64,000 nucleotides of DNA from Paracoccus rhizosphaerae (GTDB lineage Bacteria; Pseudomonadota; Alphaproteobacteria; Rhodobacterales; Rhodobacteraceae): NCBI RefSeq assembly GCF_026162645.1, contig NZ_JAOTBE010000012.1, positions 1 through 64,000 of the forward strand, given 5' to 3'. Shown here piece by piece: positions 8,650-24,364 of the stretch. A model generated the notes under the pieces. That model did not search any database. It was not told where the DNA came from and saw nothing but the letters and a program-made list of their open reading frames with translations. Numbering within the stretch: the stretch's first letter is position 1; each line of letters starts with the position of its first letter. The position numbers and the translations under genes are program-made.

Positions 8650-9232
8650 GGTCGTCCCCCCGAGGCGTGGGGCGCAACCTAGCCTCCCGCCCCCTCCCGG
8701 GCAAGGGCGGCAACGCAGTGTATTGTATTCCATCAGGAAGGCCCGGTGGCTTGTCGACCCCACCGAGCGGCTCCGCCCCCGAGAGGCCGGGCGGCTGCTT
8801 CTTGTAAGGCCGTGAGATGTTGGTCGAGGGGGGCCAAGTTGTCTCTGGGCCGCCGATGTCGGCGATGAGATGCCTTGGTCAGGTCGTCACAGCGACATGC
8901 GTCCTATTACGACGGAGACTCCGTTAACCTGTCACGACGCACTCAGTTGAAACGACGGCCACGTGATCATTTTGATGCTGCGGTGCAGCAAAAACTTGAC
9001 AGGACGGGGCCAGGCTGCGCAAGCTTCAGGTGCGCGGTCCTGTGCGGGCGGTCCATCATGTTCCGGGAACGGATTATGTTGTCTCGCGTGGCGTGTCGGG
9101 TGACCCGCAGACGGCCTTGGTTGGCCGGTGCATGGTTGATGTTTCAAGATTGACGCCGCCAAGGTCGTCTTCATACACATGCAAGTATGCTGCATGCAAA
9201 AGGCCGAACCCGAAGGCCCGGCCTTTTTGTAT
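8650..9232. other. Intergenic stretch with no recognised gene
   Basis: About 580 bases between panC and the tRNA-Gly gene. Open frames on both strands are short, lack ribosome binding sites and family resemblance, and look less GC-rich than the neighbours. The part next to panC should hold its promoter: a TACAAT at 8722-8727 (minus strand) could be a -10 element, but no well-spaced -35 is visible. The other end holds the tRNA terminator. The middle is unexplained and could be decayed sequence or an untranslated RNA. Confidence 0.5.
9198..9228 (-). terminator. Intrinsic terminator of the tRNA-Gly gene
   Basis: A 9-bp perfect stem (AAAAGGCCG/CGGCCTTTT) around a 12-base loop lies just downstream of the tRNA on the minus strand and ends in a short T-run. 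The A-tract on the other side makes it potentially bidirectional. Confidence 0.7.
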
Positions 9233-9307
9233 TGGAGCGGGCGATGAGATTCGAACTCACGACCCTAACCTTGGCAAGGTTATGCTCTACCCCTGAGCTA
9301 CGCCCGC
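9233..9307 (-). tRNA. tRNA-Gly (anticodon GCC), CCA encoded
   Basis: Read on the minus strand, the acceptor stem GCGGGCG pairs with CGCCCGC. The D arm has GCTC..GAGC, the anticodon arm is TAACC-TTGCCAA-GGTTA with anticodon GCC, and the T arm is GTGAG-TTCGAAT-CTCAT. The discriminator base is U and the CCA end is encoded. All arms are intact, and a terminator follows. Confidence 0.95.
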
Positions 9308-9449
9308 ACTCCGTTCCGTCTGCGATCCGCTTCCGTTTCCAGTGACCGTCTCGCCTTCGGTGAGCGGTGATTTACGGGAGGTGGCGGAGGGCCGCAAGAG
9401 GAAAAAACACCAACGGCCGAACTTTTTTCACACGTCCCGCCGTGCCCCG

Positions 9450-12302
<2,853 letters not shown>

Positions 12303-12355
12303 CACGTGCCCCTCTGCCAAGTCGCATCAGATAGGGACGCTTGGCCGGAAAGCAA

Positions 12356-12381
12356 GTTCCAAATACGAACATAAAGTGAAC
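12356..12381 (-). promoter_or_regulatory. LexA (SOS) operator of uvrA
   Basis: On the minus strand the segment 12367-12381 reads GTTC-ACTTTAT-GTTC. This is the direct-repeat GTTC-N7-GTTC box known for LexA in Rhodobacter and other alphaproteobacteria. A third half-site in inverted orientation (12356-12359) sits another seven bases away. It lies in the uvrA promoter region, between uvrA and the divergent pyruvate carboxylase gene. Confidence 0.85.
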
Positions 12382-12488
12382 AGCGCAGACGTGTCCGCCT
12401 TTCGTCGCTCTTGCGTCATGATGATGGCGATGGTTGCGCTGCAACGCAGCACGGCTAGGATGCGGCCGAGGACGATAAGGGGGACGGC

Positions 12489-15400
12489 ATGTTCAAGAAG
12501 ATCCTGATCGCGAACCGTGGCGAGATCGCGATCCGCGTGATGCGGGCGGCGAACGAGCTGGGCAAGAAGACGGTTGCCGTCTATGCCGAGGAAGACAAGC
12601 TGGGCCTGCACCGCTTCAAGGCGGACGAGGCCTATCGCATCGGCGAGGGGCTGGGACCGGTCGCGGCCTACCTGTCGATCCCCGAGATCATCCGCGTGGC
12701 GAAGCTCTCGGGCGCCGACGCGATCCATCCGGGTTATGGGCTCCTGTCGGAAAACCCGGATTTCGTGGATGCGTGCGCCGAGGCCGGCATCACCTTCATC
12801 GGCCCGCGCGCCGACACGATGCGCGCGCTTGGCGACAAGGCCAGCGCGCGGCGCGTGGCCATCGAGGCGGGCGTGCCCGTCATCCCCGCGACCGAGGTGC
12901 TGGGCGAGGACTTCGACGCCATCAAGGCCGAGGCGGCCGAGATCGGTTATCCGCTGATGCTGAAGGCCAGCTGGGGCGGCGGCGGGCGCGGGATGCGGCC
13001 CATCAACAAGCCCGAAGAGCTGGTGGAAAAGGTTCGCGAGGGCCGCCGCGAGGCCGAGGCCGCCTTCGGCAATGGCGAGGGCTATCTGGAGAAGATGATC
13101 CTGCGTGCCCGCCATGTCGAGGTGCAGCTGCTGGGCGACACGCACGGCGGCCTTTATCATCTTTATGAGCGCGACTGCACGGTGCAGCGCCGCAACCAGA
13201 AGGTTGTCGAACGCGCGCCTGCGCCCTATCTGACCGACGCGCAGCGCGAGGAAGTCTGTGGCCTGGCGCTGAAGATCGGCCAGGCGGTCGGATACCAGAA
13301 TGCCGGCACCGTCGAGTTCCTGATGGATATGGACAGCCAGCAGTTCTACTTCATCGAGGTGAACCCGCGCGTCCAGGTCGAGCATACCGTGACCGAGGAG
13401 GTCACCGGCATCGACATCGTCCAGTCCCAGATCAAGATCGCCGAGGGCGCGACCCTGGCCGAGGCGACCGGCCACGCCCGGCAGGAAGACGTGACGCTGT
13501 CGGGCCACGCGCTGCAGTGCCGCGTGACCACGGAAGACCCGCAGAACAACTTCATCCCGGACTACGGCCGGATCACTGCCTATCGCAGTGCGACGGGGAT
13601 GGGCATCCGCCTGGACGGCGGCACCGCCTATTCCGGCGGCGTCATCACGCGGTACTATGACTCGCTGCTGGTCAAGGTCACGGCCTGGGCACAGACGCCC
13701 GATCAGGCGATCAAGCGCATGGATCGCGCGCTGCGCGAGTTCCGGGTGCGGGGCGTTTCCACGAATATCGACTTCGTCATCAACCTGCTGAAGCACCCGA
13801 CCTTCCTGAACGACACCTACACGACCAAGTTCATCGACACGACCGAGGACCTCTTCGACTTCAAGAAGCGGCAGGACCGGGCGACCAAGATCCTGACCTA
13901 CCTGGCCGACATCAGCGTGAACGGGCACCCGGAAACGGCGGGCCGCCCGCTGCCGCCCGCGCAGGCGCGCCCGCCCGTGCCGCCCGCGCCCGTCGCGGAC
14001 CCCCGGCCCGGCACCCGCCAACTGCTGGAGGAGAAGGGCGCGCAGGCCGTGGCCGACTGGATGGCGGCGCAGAAGCAGCTTCTGATCACCGACACGACCA
14101 TGCGCGACGGTCACCAGTCGCTGCTGGCGACGCGGATGCGGTCCATCGACATGATCCGTGTGGCGCCCTCCTATGCCGCGAACCTGTCGCAGCTGTTCTC
14201 GGTCGAATGCTGGGGCGGGGCGACCTTCGACGTGGCCTATCGCTTCCTGCAGGAATGCCCGTGGCAGCGCCTGCGCGACATCCGCGCGGGCATGCCGAAC
14301 CTGATGACGCAGATGCTGCTGCGCGCGTCGAACGGCGTGGGCTATACCAACTATCCCGACAACGTGGTGCAGTCCTTCGTGGCGCAGGCCGCCAGGACCG
14401 GCATCGACGTCTTCCGCGTCTTCGACAGTCTCAACTGGGTCGAGAACATGCGCGTCGCCATGGACGCGGTGATCGACAGCGGCAAGATCTGCGAAGGCAC
14501 CGTCTGCTATACCGGCAACATGCTGGACCGCGAGCGGTCGAAGTATGACCTGCAATACTATGTCCGCACCGCGCAGGACCTGAAGGCCGCCGGCGCGCAT
14601 GTGCTGGGGCTGAAGGACATGGCGGGCCTGCTGAAGCCGGCTGCCGCGCGCGTCCTGATCCGCGCGCTGAAGGAAGAAGTCGGCCTGCCGATCCACTTCC
14701 ACACGCATGACACCAGCGGCATGGGCGGCGCCACGATCCTGGCCGCGGCCGAGGCCGGCGTGGATGCGGTCGATTGCGCCATGGACGCCCTGTCTGGCAA
14801 CACCAGCCAGCCGACGCTTGGGTCCGTGGTCGAGGCGCTGGCCCAGACCGATCGCGACACGGGCCTGGACATCGGCGCGATTCGCGCGATCAGCAACTAT
14901 TGGGAGCGGGTGCGCGAAAGCTATGCTGCCTTCGAATCGGGCCTGCAATCGCCCGCGTCCGAGGTCTATCTGCACGAGATGCCGGGCGGGCAGTTCACCA
15001 ACTTGAAATCGCAGGCGCGGTCGATGGGGCTGGAGGACCGCTGGCACGAGGTGGCCCAGGCCTATGCCGACGTGAACCGGATGTTCGGCGACATCGTGAA
15101 GGTCACGCCGTCGTCCAAGGTCGTGGGTGACATGGCGCTGATGATGGTGTCGCAGAACCTGACGCCCGCCGATGTCATGGACCCGAACCGCGACATGTCC
15201 TTCCCCGACAGCGTCGTCGACATGATGCGCGGCAACCTGGGCCAACCCCCCGGCGGATGGCCCGAGGCGATCCAGAAGAAGGTCCTGAAGGGTGAGGCCC
15301 CCATCACCGACCGCCCCGGTGCGCATCTGGAGCCTGTCGACATCGAGGCCGTCCGCCGAAAGCTGATCGAGGAGCTGGACGTCGAGATCGACGACGAGGA

Positions 15401-15920
15401 TCTGAACGGCTACCTGATGTATCCCAAGGTCTTCACCGACTACATGCAGCGCCACCAGACCTATGGTCCGGTGCGCACGCTGCCGACGCGAACCTTCTTC
15501 TACGGCATGGAGCCGGGGCAGGAGATCAGCGTTGAGATCGACCCCGGCAAGACGCTGGAGATCCGCCTGCTGACCCTGGGCGAGACCGACGAGACCGGCC
15601 AGATGAAGGTCTTCTTCGAGCTGAACGGCCAGCCGCGCCAGGTGCGGGTCCCGAACCGCAAGGCGACCGGCGCGCAGGCCGCGCGGCCCAAGGCCGATCC
15701 GACGAACTCGGGCCATGTCGGCGCGCCCATGCCGGGCGTCGTGGCCTCGGTCGGCGTGACGGCGGGGCAGGCGGTCACCCAGGGCGACCTGCTCTTGACC
15801 ATCGAGGCCATGAAGATGGAGACCGGCATCCACGCCGACCGCGACGGCACCATCAAGGCCCTCCATGTCAGCCCCGGACAGCAGATCGACGCCAAGGATC
15901 TGATGGTCGAGATCGAGTGA
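12489..15920 (+). CDS. pyc: Pyruvate carboxylase
   Basis: 1143 residues carrying all domains of the single-chain enzyme that carboxylates pyruvate to oxaloacetate. The biotin carboxylase domain is about 1-450, with [12 protein letters not shown] at the start and the ATP lid GGGGRGMR. The carboxyltransferase domain is about 530-800, with [17 protein letters not shown] tetramerisation/linker region follows, then the biotinyl domain with EAMKMET, whose lysine is K1109. The start follows an AAGGGGG. It is transcribed away from uvrA. The enzyme replenishes the TCA cycle and needs biotinylation, which the BirA encoded at 33398 can provide. Confidence 0.97.
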   Translation: MFKKILIANRGEIAIRVMRAANELGKKTVAVYAEEDKLGLHRFKADEAYRIGEGLGPVAAYLSIPEIIRVAKLSGADAIHPGYGLLSENPDFVDACAEAGITFIGPRADTMRALGDKASARRVAIEAGVPVIPATEVLGEDFDAIKAEAAEIGYPLMLKASWGGGGRGMRPINKPEELVEKVREGRREAEAAFGNGEGYLEKMILRARHVEVQLLGDTHGGLYHLYERDCTVQRRNQKVVERAPAPYLTDAQREEVCGLALKIGQAVGYQNAGTVEFLMDMDSQQFYFIEVNPRVQVEHTVTEEVTGIDIVQSQIKIAEGATLAEATGHARQEDVTLSGHALQCRVTTEDPQNNFIPDYGRITAYRSATGMGIRLDGGTAYSGGVITRYYDSLLVKVTAWAQTPDQAIKRMDRALREFRVRGVSTNIDFVINLLKHPTFLNDTYTTKFIDTTEDLFDFKKRQDRATKILTYLADISVNGHPETAGRPLPPAQARPPVPPAPVADPRPGTRQLLEEKGAQAVADWMAAQKQLLITDTTMRDGHQSLLATRMRSIDMIRVAPSYAANLSQLFSVECWGGATFDVAYRFLQECPWQRLRDIRAGMPNLMTQMLLRASNGVGYTNYPDNVVQSFVAQAARTGIDVFRVFDSLNWVENMRVAMDAVIDSGKICEGTVCYTGNMLDRERSKYDLQYYVRTAQDLKAAGAHVLGLKDMAGLLKPAAARVLIRALKEEVGLPIHFHTHDTSGMGGATILAAAEAGVDAVDCAMDALSGNTSQPTLGSVVEALAQTDRDTGLDIGAIRAISNYWERVRESYAAFESGLQSPASEVYLHEMPGGQFTNLKSQARSMGLEDRWHEVAQAYADVNRMFGDIVKVTPSSKVVGDMALMMVSQNLTPADVMDPNRDMSFPDSVVDMMRGNLGQPPGGWPEAIQKKVLKGEAPITDRPGAHLEPVDIEAVRRKLIEELDVEIDDEDLNGYLMYPKVFTDYMQRHQTYGPVRTLPTRTFFYGMEPGQEISVEIDPGKTLEIRLLTLGETDETGQMKVFFELNGQPRQVRVPNRKATGAQAARPKADPTNSGHVGAPMPGVVASVGVTAGQAVTQGDLLLTIEAMKMETGIHADRDGTIKALHVSPGQQIDAKDLMVEIE

Positions 15921-15927
15921 CAATCCG

Positions 15928-15956
15928 CCGCGGCCCTGCGACTTGAAGGGCCGCGG
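15928..15956 (+). terminator. Hairpin downstream of pyc
   Basis: A perfect 10-bp GC stem (CCGCGGCCCT/AGGGCCGCGG) with a 9-base loop begins eight bases after the pyc stop codon. It lacks a T-run but is strong and well placed to end the pyc transcript before the nuo promoter. Confidence 0.5.
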
Positions 15957-16060
15957 CCTAGCCCCCAGCTTGGTCAGGCATGCCTGCGCTCTGGTGCGGC
16001 ACGGCTGTTGGATTCTGTGCAACTGCGTCCAATGCCCCGCGTTTCGCCGCCCCGGAGCCG

Positions 16061-16089
16061 TTGACCCCGCAGCCTGCCGGGTCTAAACG
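16061..16089 (+). promoter_or_regulatory. Candidate sigma-70 promoter of the nuo operon
   Basis: TTGACC at 16061-16066 and TAAACG at 16084-16089 are separated by exactly 17 bases, about 65 bases before the nuoA start. The -10 match is weak. It is the best-spaced candidate in the short gap between pyc and nuoA. Confidence 0.35.
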
Positions 16090-16153
16090 GCACACAGCCA
16101 ACCCGTCGCGAGGTGAGCCGTGATCCCCGCGACCGACAAGGGGATCAACGCCC

Positions 16154-17043
<890 letters not shown>

Positions 17044-17045
17044 CG

Positions 17046-17663
17046 ATGGCCGTTTATCCCGACACCGACGCGCTGGACCAGCTGGCCGAACATATCCGCA
17101 CCCGCCGCCCGGCCGAGGTCGTCGACACCGCCATCGCCCACGGCGACCTGACGGTGACGGCCACGGCCGCGGGCATCCTCGACCTGATCGAGTTCCTGCG
17201 CAGCGACAGCAGTTGCCGGTTTTCTACGCTGATCGACATCACCGCCGTCGACTATCCTTCGCGCCAGCAGCGCTTTGACGTGGTCTGGCACTTCCTGTCG
17301 ATGTACCAGAACCAGCGCATCCGCGTGAAGGTCGCCATCCGCGAGGATGAGATGCTGCCGTCGCTGACGCGCATCCATCCCTCGGCCAACTGGTTCGAGC
17401 GCGAGGTCTTCGACATGTTCGGCATCCTCTTCACGGGGCACCCGGACATGCGGCGCATCCTGACCGATTACGGCTTTGCAGGCCATCCGCTGCGCAAGGA
17501 CTTCCCGACCACGGGCTATGTCGAGGTCCGCTACGACGAAGCCGAAAAGCGGGTCATCTACGAACCCGTCAGCCTGGTGCAGGAATATCGGCAGTTCGAC
17601 TTCCTCTCGCCGTGGGAAGGGACGCAGTACGTCCTGCCCGGCGACGAAAAGAGCAAGGGGTAA
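17046..17663 (+). CDS. nuoC: NADH-quinone oxidoreductase subunit C (30 kDa)
   Basis: 205 residues, separate from nuoD, unlike the fused nuoCD of E. coli. The signature [29 protein letters not shown] is complete, followed by the RYDEAEKRV tail. It is a cofactor-free subunit of the connecting module. It starts three bases after nuoB ends. Confidence 0.97.
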   Translation: MAVYPDTDALDQLAEHIRTRRPAEVVDTAIAHGDLTVTATAAGILDLIEFLRSDSSCRFSTLIDITAVDYPSRQQRFDVVWHFLSMYQNQRIRVKVAIREDEMLPSLTRIHPSANWFEREVFDMFGILFTGHPDMRRILTDYGFAGHPLRKDFPTTGYVEVRYDEAEKRVIYEPVSLVQEYRQFDFLSPWEGTQYVLPGDEKSKG

Positions 17664-17667
17664 GGCC

Positions 17668-18906
17668 ATGGACGGCAATCTCCGAGAGAACCAGTATGGT
17701 GACGGTTCGCTGGACGCCACGACCGGCGAACAGCGCATTCGCAACTTCAACATCAACTTCGGGCCCCAGCACCCGGCGGCCCACGGCGTGCTGCGCATGG
17801 TGCTGGAGCTGGACGGCGAGATCGTCGAGCGTGCGGACCCGCATATCGGCCTGCTGCACCGCGGCACCGAGAAGCTGATGGAAAGCCGCACCTACCTGCA
17901 GAACCTGCCCTATTTCGACCGTCTGGACTACGTGTCGCCGATGAATCAGGAGCACGCCTGGTGTCTGGCGATCGAGCGTCTGACCGGCACGGTCGTGCCG
18001 CGCCGCGCCAGCCTGATCCGGGTCCTTTATTGCGAGATCGGCCGCATCCTGAACCACCTTCTGGGCCTGACCACGGGCGCGCTGGACGTCGGCGCGCTGA
18101 CCCCGCCGCTTTGGGGGTTCGAGGCGCGCGAGCAGCTGATGATCTTCTATGAGCGCGCGTCGGGTGCGCGTCTTCATGCGGCCTATTTCCGGCCCGGTGG
18201 CGTTCATCAGGACCTGCCGCCCGACCTTCTGGACGACATCGAGGCCTGGTGCGACCAGTTCCCGAAGGTGCTGGACGATCTAGACACGCTGCTGACCGAG
18301 AACCGGATCTTCAAGCAGCGCCTGGTTGGCATCGGCGTCGTGGGCGAACAGGACGCGCTGGACTGGGGCTTCTCGGGCGTCATGGTGCGCGGCTCCGGCA
18401 TGGCTTGGGACCTGCGTCGCAGTCAGCCTTACGAATGCTATGACGAGTTCGACTTCAAGATCCCCGTCGGCACCAACGGCGACTGCTATGACCGCTTCCT
18501 CTGCCGGATGCAGGAGATGCGGGAATCGACCAGCATCATGCGCCAGGCGATCCACAAGCTGCGGGCCGAGCCGATGGGCGACATCCTGGCGCGCGGCAAG
18601 CTGACGCCGCCCAAGCGGGGCGACATGAAGCGCGACATGGAAAGCCTGATCCACCACTTCAAGCTTTATACCGAGGGCTTCCACGTCCCGGCGGGCGAAA
18701 TCTATGCCGCCGTCGAGGCGCCCAAGGGCGAGTTCGGCGTCTATCTGGTCAGCGATGGCACCAACAAGCCGTACCGCGCCAAGCTGCGGGCGCCGGGCTT
18801 CCTGCACCTGCAATCCATGGACTGGATGGCCAAGGGTCACCTGCTGGCGGACGTGCCGGCGCTGATCGCCACCCAGGATATCGTCTTCGGAGAGGTTGAC
18901 CGCTGA
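17668..18906 (+). CDS. nuoD: NADH-quinone oxidoreductase subunit D (49 kDa)
   Basis: 412 residues. NuoD forms the quinone-binding pocket with NuoB. Typical stretches are [17 protein letters not shown] near residue 28, [12 protein letters not shown], and the C-terminal DIVFGEVDR. The ATG at 17668 is four bases after the nuoC stop and gives the family length. Its stop overlaps the ATG of nuoE by one base. Confidence 0.97.
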   Translation: MDGNLRENQYGDGSLDATTGEQRIRNFNINFGPQHPAAHGVLRMVLELDGEIVERADPHIGLLHRGTEKLMESRTYLQNLPYFDRLDYVSPMNQEHAWCLAIERLTGTVVPRRASLIRVLYCEIGRILNHLLGLTTGALDVGALTPPLWGFEAREQLMIFYERASGARLHAAYFRPGGVHQDLPPDLLDDIEAWCDQFPKVLDDLDTLLTENRIFKQRLVGIGVVGEQDALDWGFSGVMVRGSGMAWDLRRSQPYECYDEFDFKIPVGTNGDCYDRFLCRMQEMRESTSIMRQAIHKLRAEPMGDILARGKLTPPKRGDMKRDMESLIHHFKLYTEGFHVPAGEIYAAVEAPKGEFGVYLVSDGTNKPYRAKLRAPGFLHLQSMDWMAKGHLLADVPALIATQDIVFGEVDR

Positions 18907-19805
18907 TGCTGCGCCGCCTTCACCCCGTCCAGCCGGACAGCTTCGACTTCACGCCCGCGAACCTGGAATGGGCGCGGGCGCAGATGACGAAGTATCCCGA
19001 AGGTCGCCAGCAGTCGGCGATCATTCCGCTTCTGTGGCGCGCGCAAGAGCAGGAGGGCTGGCTGTCCCGGCCCGCGATCGAAACCTGCGCCGAGATGCTG
19101 GGCATGGCCTACATCCGGGCCTTGGAAGTGGCGACGTTCTACTTCATGTTCCAGCTGCAACCCGTTGGGACTGTGGCGAATATCCAGATTTGCGGCACCA
19201 CGACCTGCATGATCTGCGGGGCCGAGGCGCTGATCGAGGTCTGCAAACGCAAGATCGCGCCTGCGCCGCATACGCTGTCGGCCGACGGCAAGTTCAGCTG
19301 GGAAGAGGTCGAATGTCTGGGCGCCTGCGCCAATGCGCCGATGGCCCAGATCGGCAAGGACTACTATGAGGATCTGACGCCCGAGAGCCTCGAGGCGCTG
19401 ATCGACCGCATGTCGGCGGGCGAGGTGCCCCAGCCGGGGTCGCAGACCGGACGCTTCGCATCGGAACCGGCAGAGGGCCTGACCAGCCTGACCGGCACCG
19501 AGGGCAGCCGGATGAACGCAAGCGTCCAACTCGCGACGGATCTGGGCGAGACGCTGAAGCGAATCGACGGGACCGAGGCCCCGATCCTGACCAAGTGGCG
19601 CCGGACGCCGGATGCCGCGGTGGACGACCGCTCGGGCCGCGACACCGCTCCCGAGACGGAACCGCGTCCCGCCAAGGGCACGCCTGTCGACGACACCGGC
19701 ATTACCGAGCAGGAGGCCGAGGCCGCATCCGCCGCGCGCCCCCGGTCGAAGCGCGAGCCCGCCGGCGTCAGGTCCGAGGAGACGCGGGACGGCGGCAAGG
19801 ACTGA
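18906..19805 (+). CDS. nuoE: NADH-quinone oxidoreductase subunit E (24 kDa) with long C-terminal extension
   Basis: 299 residues. The thioredoxin-like NuoE domain occupies about 1-170 and binds cluster N1a through C96, C101, C137 and C141 (patterns CxxxxC and CxxxC). It forms the NADH-oxidising flavoprotein module with NuoF. Residues from about 172 to 299 are a low-complexity tail rich in Pro, Glu, Arg and Ala, with no motif I recognise. Most NuoE proteins are much shorter (about 160-240 residues). No frameshift is evident, so the tail appears genuine. Confidence 0.94.
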   Translation: MLRRLHPVQPDSFDFTPANLEWARAQMTKYPEGRQQSAIIPLLWRAQEQEGWLSRPAIETCAEMLGMAYIRALEVATFYFMFQLQPVGTVANIQICGTTTCMICGAEALIEVCKRKIAPAPHTLSADGKFSWEEVECLGACANAPMAQIGKDYYEDLTPESLEALIDRMSAGEVPQPGSQTGRFASEPAEGLTSLTGTEGSRMNASVQLATDLGETLKRIDGTEAPILTKWRRTPDAAVDDRSGRDTAPETEPRPAKGTPVDDTGITEQEAEAASAARPRSKREPAGVRSEETRDGGKD

Positions 19806-19838
19806 AACGCGGCACGGCCGCCTGAACCGGAGCGATGA

Positions 19839-20303
19839 ATGTCAGCCAGGACGATGACCCCCAGCAGCGCGACAGGCACCGTGACCGCGGCGCTGGTTCT
19901 GCTTGGGCTGGCTGGCCCGGTCGGCTGGGTGGCGGCGATGGTGCTGGCGGTGCTGGCCGGGCTTTTCCTCGGTGCTATGGTCGACTGGATGACTGAGGCG
20001 GGCACGCCCGCGATGGACGCCGAGGCCTGGGCCCCTGCGGCAGGCTTGCCGTCGCAGGCGGACCATCAGCCTGCCGAGGCCCCGGAATTGCCCGAGGACG
20101 ACCTGAGGCAGATCCGCGGCATCGGCGACAAGGTTGCCTCGTCGTTGCGTGATGCCGGCGTGACGCGGTTCGCGCAGATCGCGCTCTGGGACGATGCCCA
20201 GATCGATGAGATGGCGGGGCGGATCGGGCGGCCGGCGGCGCTGATCCGGCGCGACGACTGGGTCGGGCAGGCCCGTGCCTTCGCCATCGAGGAAGGTGCC
20301 TGA
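19839..20303 (+). CDS. Membrane protein with C-terminal helix-hairpin-helix domain (nuo accessory 1)
   Basis: 154 residues between nuoE and nuoF. A hydrophobic region at about 13-49 would form one hairpin or two short membrane helices. An Ala/Pro-rich linker follows, then a domain at 88-154 starting LRQIRGIGDKVASSLRDAG, a helix-hairpin-helix fold often annotated as flap-endonuclease-like. No nuclease residues are evident, so it more likely mediates protein or nucleic-acid contact. Unassigned frames occur at this position in the P. denitrificans nqo cluster. Its job in complex I is unknown. Its TGA overlaps the next ATG. Confidence 0.75.
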   Translation: MSARTMTPSSATGTVTAALVLLGLAGPVGWVAAMVLAVLAGLFLGAMVDWMTEAGTPAMDAEAWAPAAGLPSQADHQPAEAPELPEDDLRQIRGIGDKVASSLRDAGVTRFAQIALWDDAQIDEMAGRIGRPAALIRRDDWVGQARAFAIEEGA

Positions 20304-20515
20304 TGGCGGGCCGGGATGAGCAGGATGCCCGCCAGATGCGGCTGGTGGGGATCGTGATCGCGGTTGCCATGGTGACCTGGATCGCCGTTCAGGCGATCGG
20401 GGAGGAATATGACTGGGCGGGACGGTGGGCCTATCTGGCCGACCTTGCCGCCATCGGTGCTTTTGTCTGGTCGCTGATCGTGACCTGGCGTATCTGGCGG
20501 CGCAGGAATGGGTGA
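20303..20515 (+). CDS. DUF5337-family small membrane protein (nuo accessory 2)
   Basis: 70 residues with a charged N-terminus and two hydrophobic helices (about 13-32 and 42-62) separated by EEYDWAGRWAYLADL, ending in an Arg-rich cytoplasmic-type tail. It resembles the DUF5337 proteins found in nuo operons of Rhodobacteraceae. No function is known. Its position, between the genes of the two NADH-module subunits NuoE and NuoF, and its topology suggest an assembly or membrane-anchoring role. Confidence 0.75.
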   Translation: MAGRDEQDARQMRLVGIVIAVAMVTWIAVQAIGEEYDWAGRWAYLADLAAIGAFVWSLIVTWRIWRRRNG

Positions 20516-21835
<1,320 letters not shown>

Positions 21836-21942
21836 CCGGTGCCGGCGATCATAGGCATCACGGGCCGCGCACGGCCTCGTGTCGGGCGGGTCGCCTGTCG
21901 GATGATTATGTGGCAACACATCATCATCAAAAGGATCGTGCC

Positions 21943-22338
21943 ATGCTGCGCCCCCTGATCGCCGCCGCCCTGCTGGCGGCCACCCCCACTGCCGCGCTGG
22001 AGCCGCTGAGCCAGAACAACTATGTCAACGACCGGCTGGTCCAGGCCCGTGTGGCGGACCTGATCCGCCGCGGCTGCCCCAGCATCGATGCGCGGATCAT
22101 TCGTGCCTTTTCGGAGGCGCGCAAGCTCAAGCGCTATGCTTTGGACCAAGGCTATTCCGAGGCGCAGATCGAGGCGTTTTTGGACAGTCGCGATGACAAG
22201 CAGCGGATATATGCGACGGCGGATCGATATATGGTCGAACGCGGCGTCGTGAATGGAGAGCCGGAAACCTTTTGCCGCCTCGGGCGGGACGAAATCGCAC
22301 GGCAGACGGTCGCCGGATCGTTGCTGAGTGCCAGGTAA
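21943..22338 (+). CDS. DUF5333-like secreted protein (nuo accessory 3)
   Basis: 131 residues. From the ATG at 21943 the protein begins with a clean signal peptide ([18 protein letters not shown], cleavage after ALE or AAL), so it should be periplasmic. The longer in-frame start at 21832 would bury the signal and is rejected. The mature part is charged and helical with two cysteines (C45 and C111) that could form a disulfide. It matches the DUF5333 type seen in Rhodobacteraceae nuo clusters. A periplasmic product from within a complex I operon is notable. Confidence 0.72.
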   Translation: MLRPLIAAALLAATPTAALEPLSQNNYVNDRLVQARVADLIRRGCPSIDARIIRAFSEARKLKRYALDQGYSEAQIEAFLDSRDDKQRIYATADRYMVERGVVNGEPETFCRLGRDEIARQTVAGSLLSAR

Positions 22339-22348
22339 GGAAGACATC

Positions 22349-24361
22349 ATGGCCGATTTGCGGACAATCAAGATCGACGGCATGGAGATCGAGGTCGATC
22401 CCAACCTGACCCTGATCCAGGCCTGTGAGCAGGCCGGGATCGAGATCCCGCGCTTCTGCTATCACGAGCGGCTGTCGATCGCCGGCAACTGCCGCATGTG
22501 CCTTGTGGAGGTCGTGGGCGGCCCGCCCAAGCCCGCCGCCAGCTGCGCGATGCAGGTCAAGGACCTGCGGCCGGGGCCGGAGGGCGCGCCCTCAGAGATC
22601 CGCACCAACAGTCCGATGGTCAAGAAGGCCCGCGAGGGCGTGATGGAGTTCCTGCTGATCAACCATCCGCTGGACTGCCCGATCTGCGACCAGGGCGGTG
22701 AATGCGACCTGCAGGACCAGGCCATGGCCTATGGCGTCGATTTCAGCCGCTATCGCGAACCCAAGCGCGCCGCTGAGGAATTGAACCTGGGTCCGCTGGT
22801 CGAAACCCACATGACCCGCTGCATCAGCTGCACCCGCTGCGTGCGCTTCACCAGTGAGGTCGCGGGCATCAGCCAGATGGGCCAGACCGGCCGTGGCGAG
22901 GACAGCGAGATCACCAGCTATCTGAACCAGACGTTGGCCTCGAACCTGCAGGGCAACATCATCGACCTGTGCCCGGTGGGGGCGCTGGTCAGCAAGCCCT
23001 ATGCCTTCACCGCCCGCCCGTGGGAGCTGTCGAAGACCGAGACCATCGACGTGATGGACGCGCTCGGCAGCAACATCCGCGTGGACACGAAGGGGCGCGA
23101 GGTCATGCGCATCCTGCCGCGAAACCATGACGGCGTGAACGAGGAGTGGATCAGCGACAAGACCCGCTTCGTCTGGGACGGGTTGCGGCGTCAGCGGCTG
23201 GACAAGCCCTATCTGCGCGAAAACGGCAAGCTGCGCCCGGCCACCTGGCCCGAGGCGCTGGCCGCCGCCGCCCGCGCGATGCAGGGCCGCAAGGTCGCGG
23301 GCCTGGTCGGCGATCTGGCCTCGGTCGAGGCGGCCTTCAGCCTCAAGACGCTGGTCAAGGGGCTGGGCGGCAAGGTCGAGTGCCGCACCGACGGGGCACG
23401 CTTGCCGGCCGGCAACCGCTCGGCCTACATAGGCAACGCGACGATTGCGGATGTCGATGGCGCCGCCAGCATCGTGCTGATCGGCACCAATCCGCGCGAC
23501 GAGGCGCCCGTGTTGAACTCGCGCATCCGCAAGGCCTGGATCCATGGCGCACAGGTCACCGTGATCGGCGAGGCGGTCGATCTGACCTATGACTACGACC
23601 ACGCGGGAACCGACCGTGCGGCGCTGGCTGCGCTGCTGGACACGGCCGAAGCGTCCGAAAAGCCGGGCGTGGTGATCGTGGGGCAGGGCGCGTTGCGCGA
23701 GGCCGACGGAGAGGCTGTCCTGGCCCATGCCCAGGCTTTGGCCGAGACGACGGGCGCCCGGTTGCTGGTGCTGCACAGTGCGGCATCCCGGGTCGGCGCG
23801 ATGGATGTCGGCGCCGTCACCGAAGGCGGCCTGACCGCCGCTATCGACGGGGCCGAGGTGATCTTCAACCTAGGCGCCGACGAGGTCGAGATCGCGGCGG
23901 GTGCGACGGTGATCTATCAGGGCAGCCACGGCGACCGCGGCGCCCATCGCGCCGACATCATTCTTCCGGCCGCCTGCTATACCGAGGAGATGGGTCTTTT
24001 CGTCAACACCGAAGGCCGCCCGCAGCTGGCGCTGCGGGCGAACTTTGCCCCGGGCGAGGCCAAGGAGAACTGGGCCATCCTGCGCGCGCTTTCGGCCGAG
24101 GTGGGCCAGACCCTGCCGTGGGACAGTCTGCCGCAGCTGCGCCGCAAGTTGGTCGAGGCCGTGCCGCATCTCGCCCGCGTTGACCAGATCGTCGAGAGCG
24201 AATGGCAGCGTCTGCCGATGCGCGACCTGGGCCGGGCCAGCTTCGTGAACCCGATCAGGGACTTTTACCTGACGAATCCGATCGCGCGCTGCTCTCCGCT
24301 GATGGCAGAGCTGTCGCGCATGGCGGCGGCGCGGGTTGCGCCCGCATTGGCAGCGGAGTAG
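22349..24361 (+). CDS. nuoG: NADH-quinone oxidoreductase subunit G (75 kDa)
   Basis: 670 residues. The N-terminal part holds the iron-sulfur ligands: [15 protein letters not shown] for N1b, the His/Cys set around [14 protein letters not shown] for N5, and CISCTRC for N4. The rest is a molybdopterin-oxidoreductase-like domain without cofactor function. The ATG at 22349 follows TAAGGAAGAC and gives the standard N-terminus with the ferredoxin-like domain. Confidence 0.97.
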   Translation: MADLRTIKIDGMEIEVDPNLTLIQACEQAGIEIPRFCYHERLSIAGNCRMCLVEVVGGPPKPAASCAMQVKDLRPGPEGAPSEIRTNSPMVKKAREGVMEFLLINHPLDCPICDQGGECDLQDQAMAYGVDFSRYREPKRAAEELNLGPLVETHMTRCISCTRCVRFTSEVAGISQMGQTGRGEDSEITSYLNQTLASNLQGNIIDLCPVGALVSKPYAFTARPWELSKTETIDVMDALGSNIRVDTKGREVMRILPRNHDGVNEEWISDKTRFVWDGLRRQRLDKPYLRENGKLRPATWPEALAAAARAMQGRKVAGLVGDLASVEAAFSLKTLVKGLGGKVECRTDGARLPAGNRSAYIGNATIADVDGAASIVLIGTNPRDEAPVLNSRIRKAWIHGAQVTVIGEAVDLTYDYDHAGTDRAALAALLDTAEASEKPGVVIVGQGALREADGEAVLAHAQALAETTGARLLVLHSAASRVGAMDVGAVTEGGLTAAIDGAEVIFNLGADEVEIAAGATVIYQGSHGDRGAHRADIILPAACYTEEMGLFVNTEGRPQLALRANFAPGEAKENWAILRALSAEVGQTLPWDSLPQLRRKLVEAVPHLARVDQIVESEWQRLPMRDLGRASFVNPIRDFYLTNPIARCSPLMAELSRMAAARVAPALAAE

Positions 24362-24364
24362 ATC

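Noticed and set aside
8996..9030. TTGACA at 8996 as a promoter
   Set aside because: No -10-like sequence occurs at a workable spacing and no gene follows.
9030..9296. An 88-residue plus-strand frame running into the tRNA-Gly gene
   Set aside because: It reads through the terminator and the tRNA in antisense; such frames are a common annotation artefact of tRNA sequences.
12327..16022. A 1231-residue open frame opposite pyruvate carboxylase
   Set aside because: It is the antisense shadow of a GC-rich gene: His/Arg/Asp-rich, no domains, no start signal, and pyc is unmistakable on the other strand.
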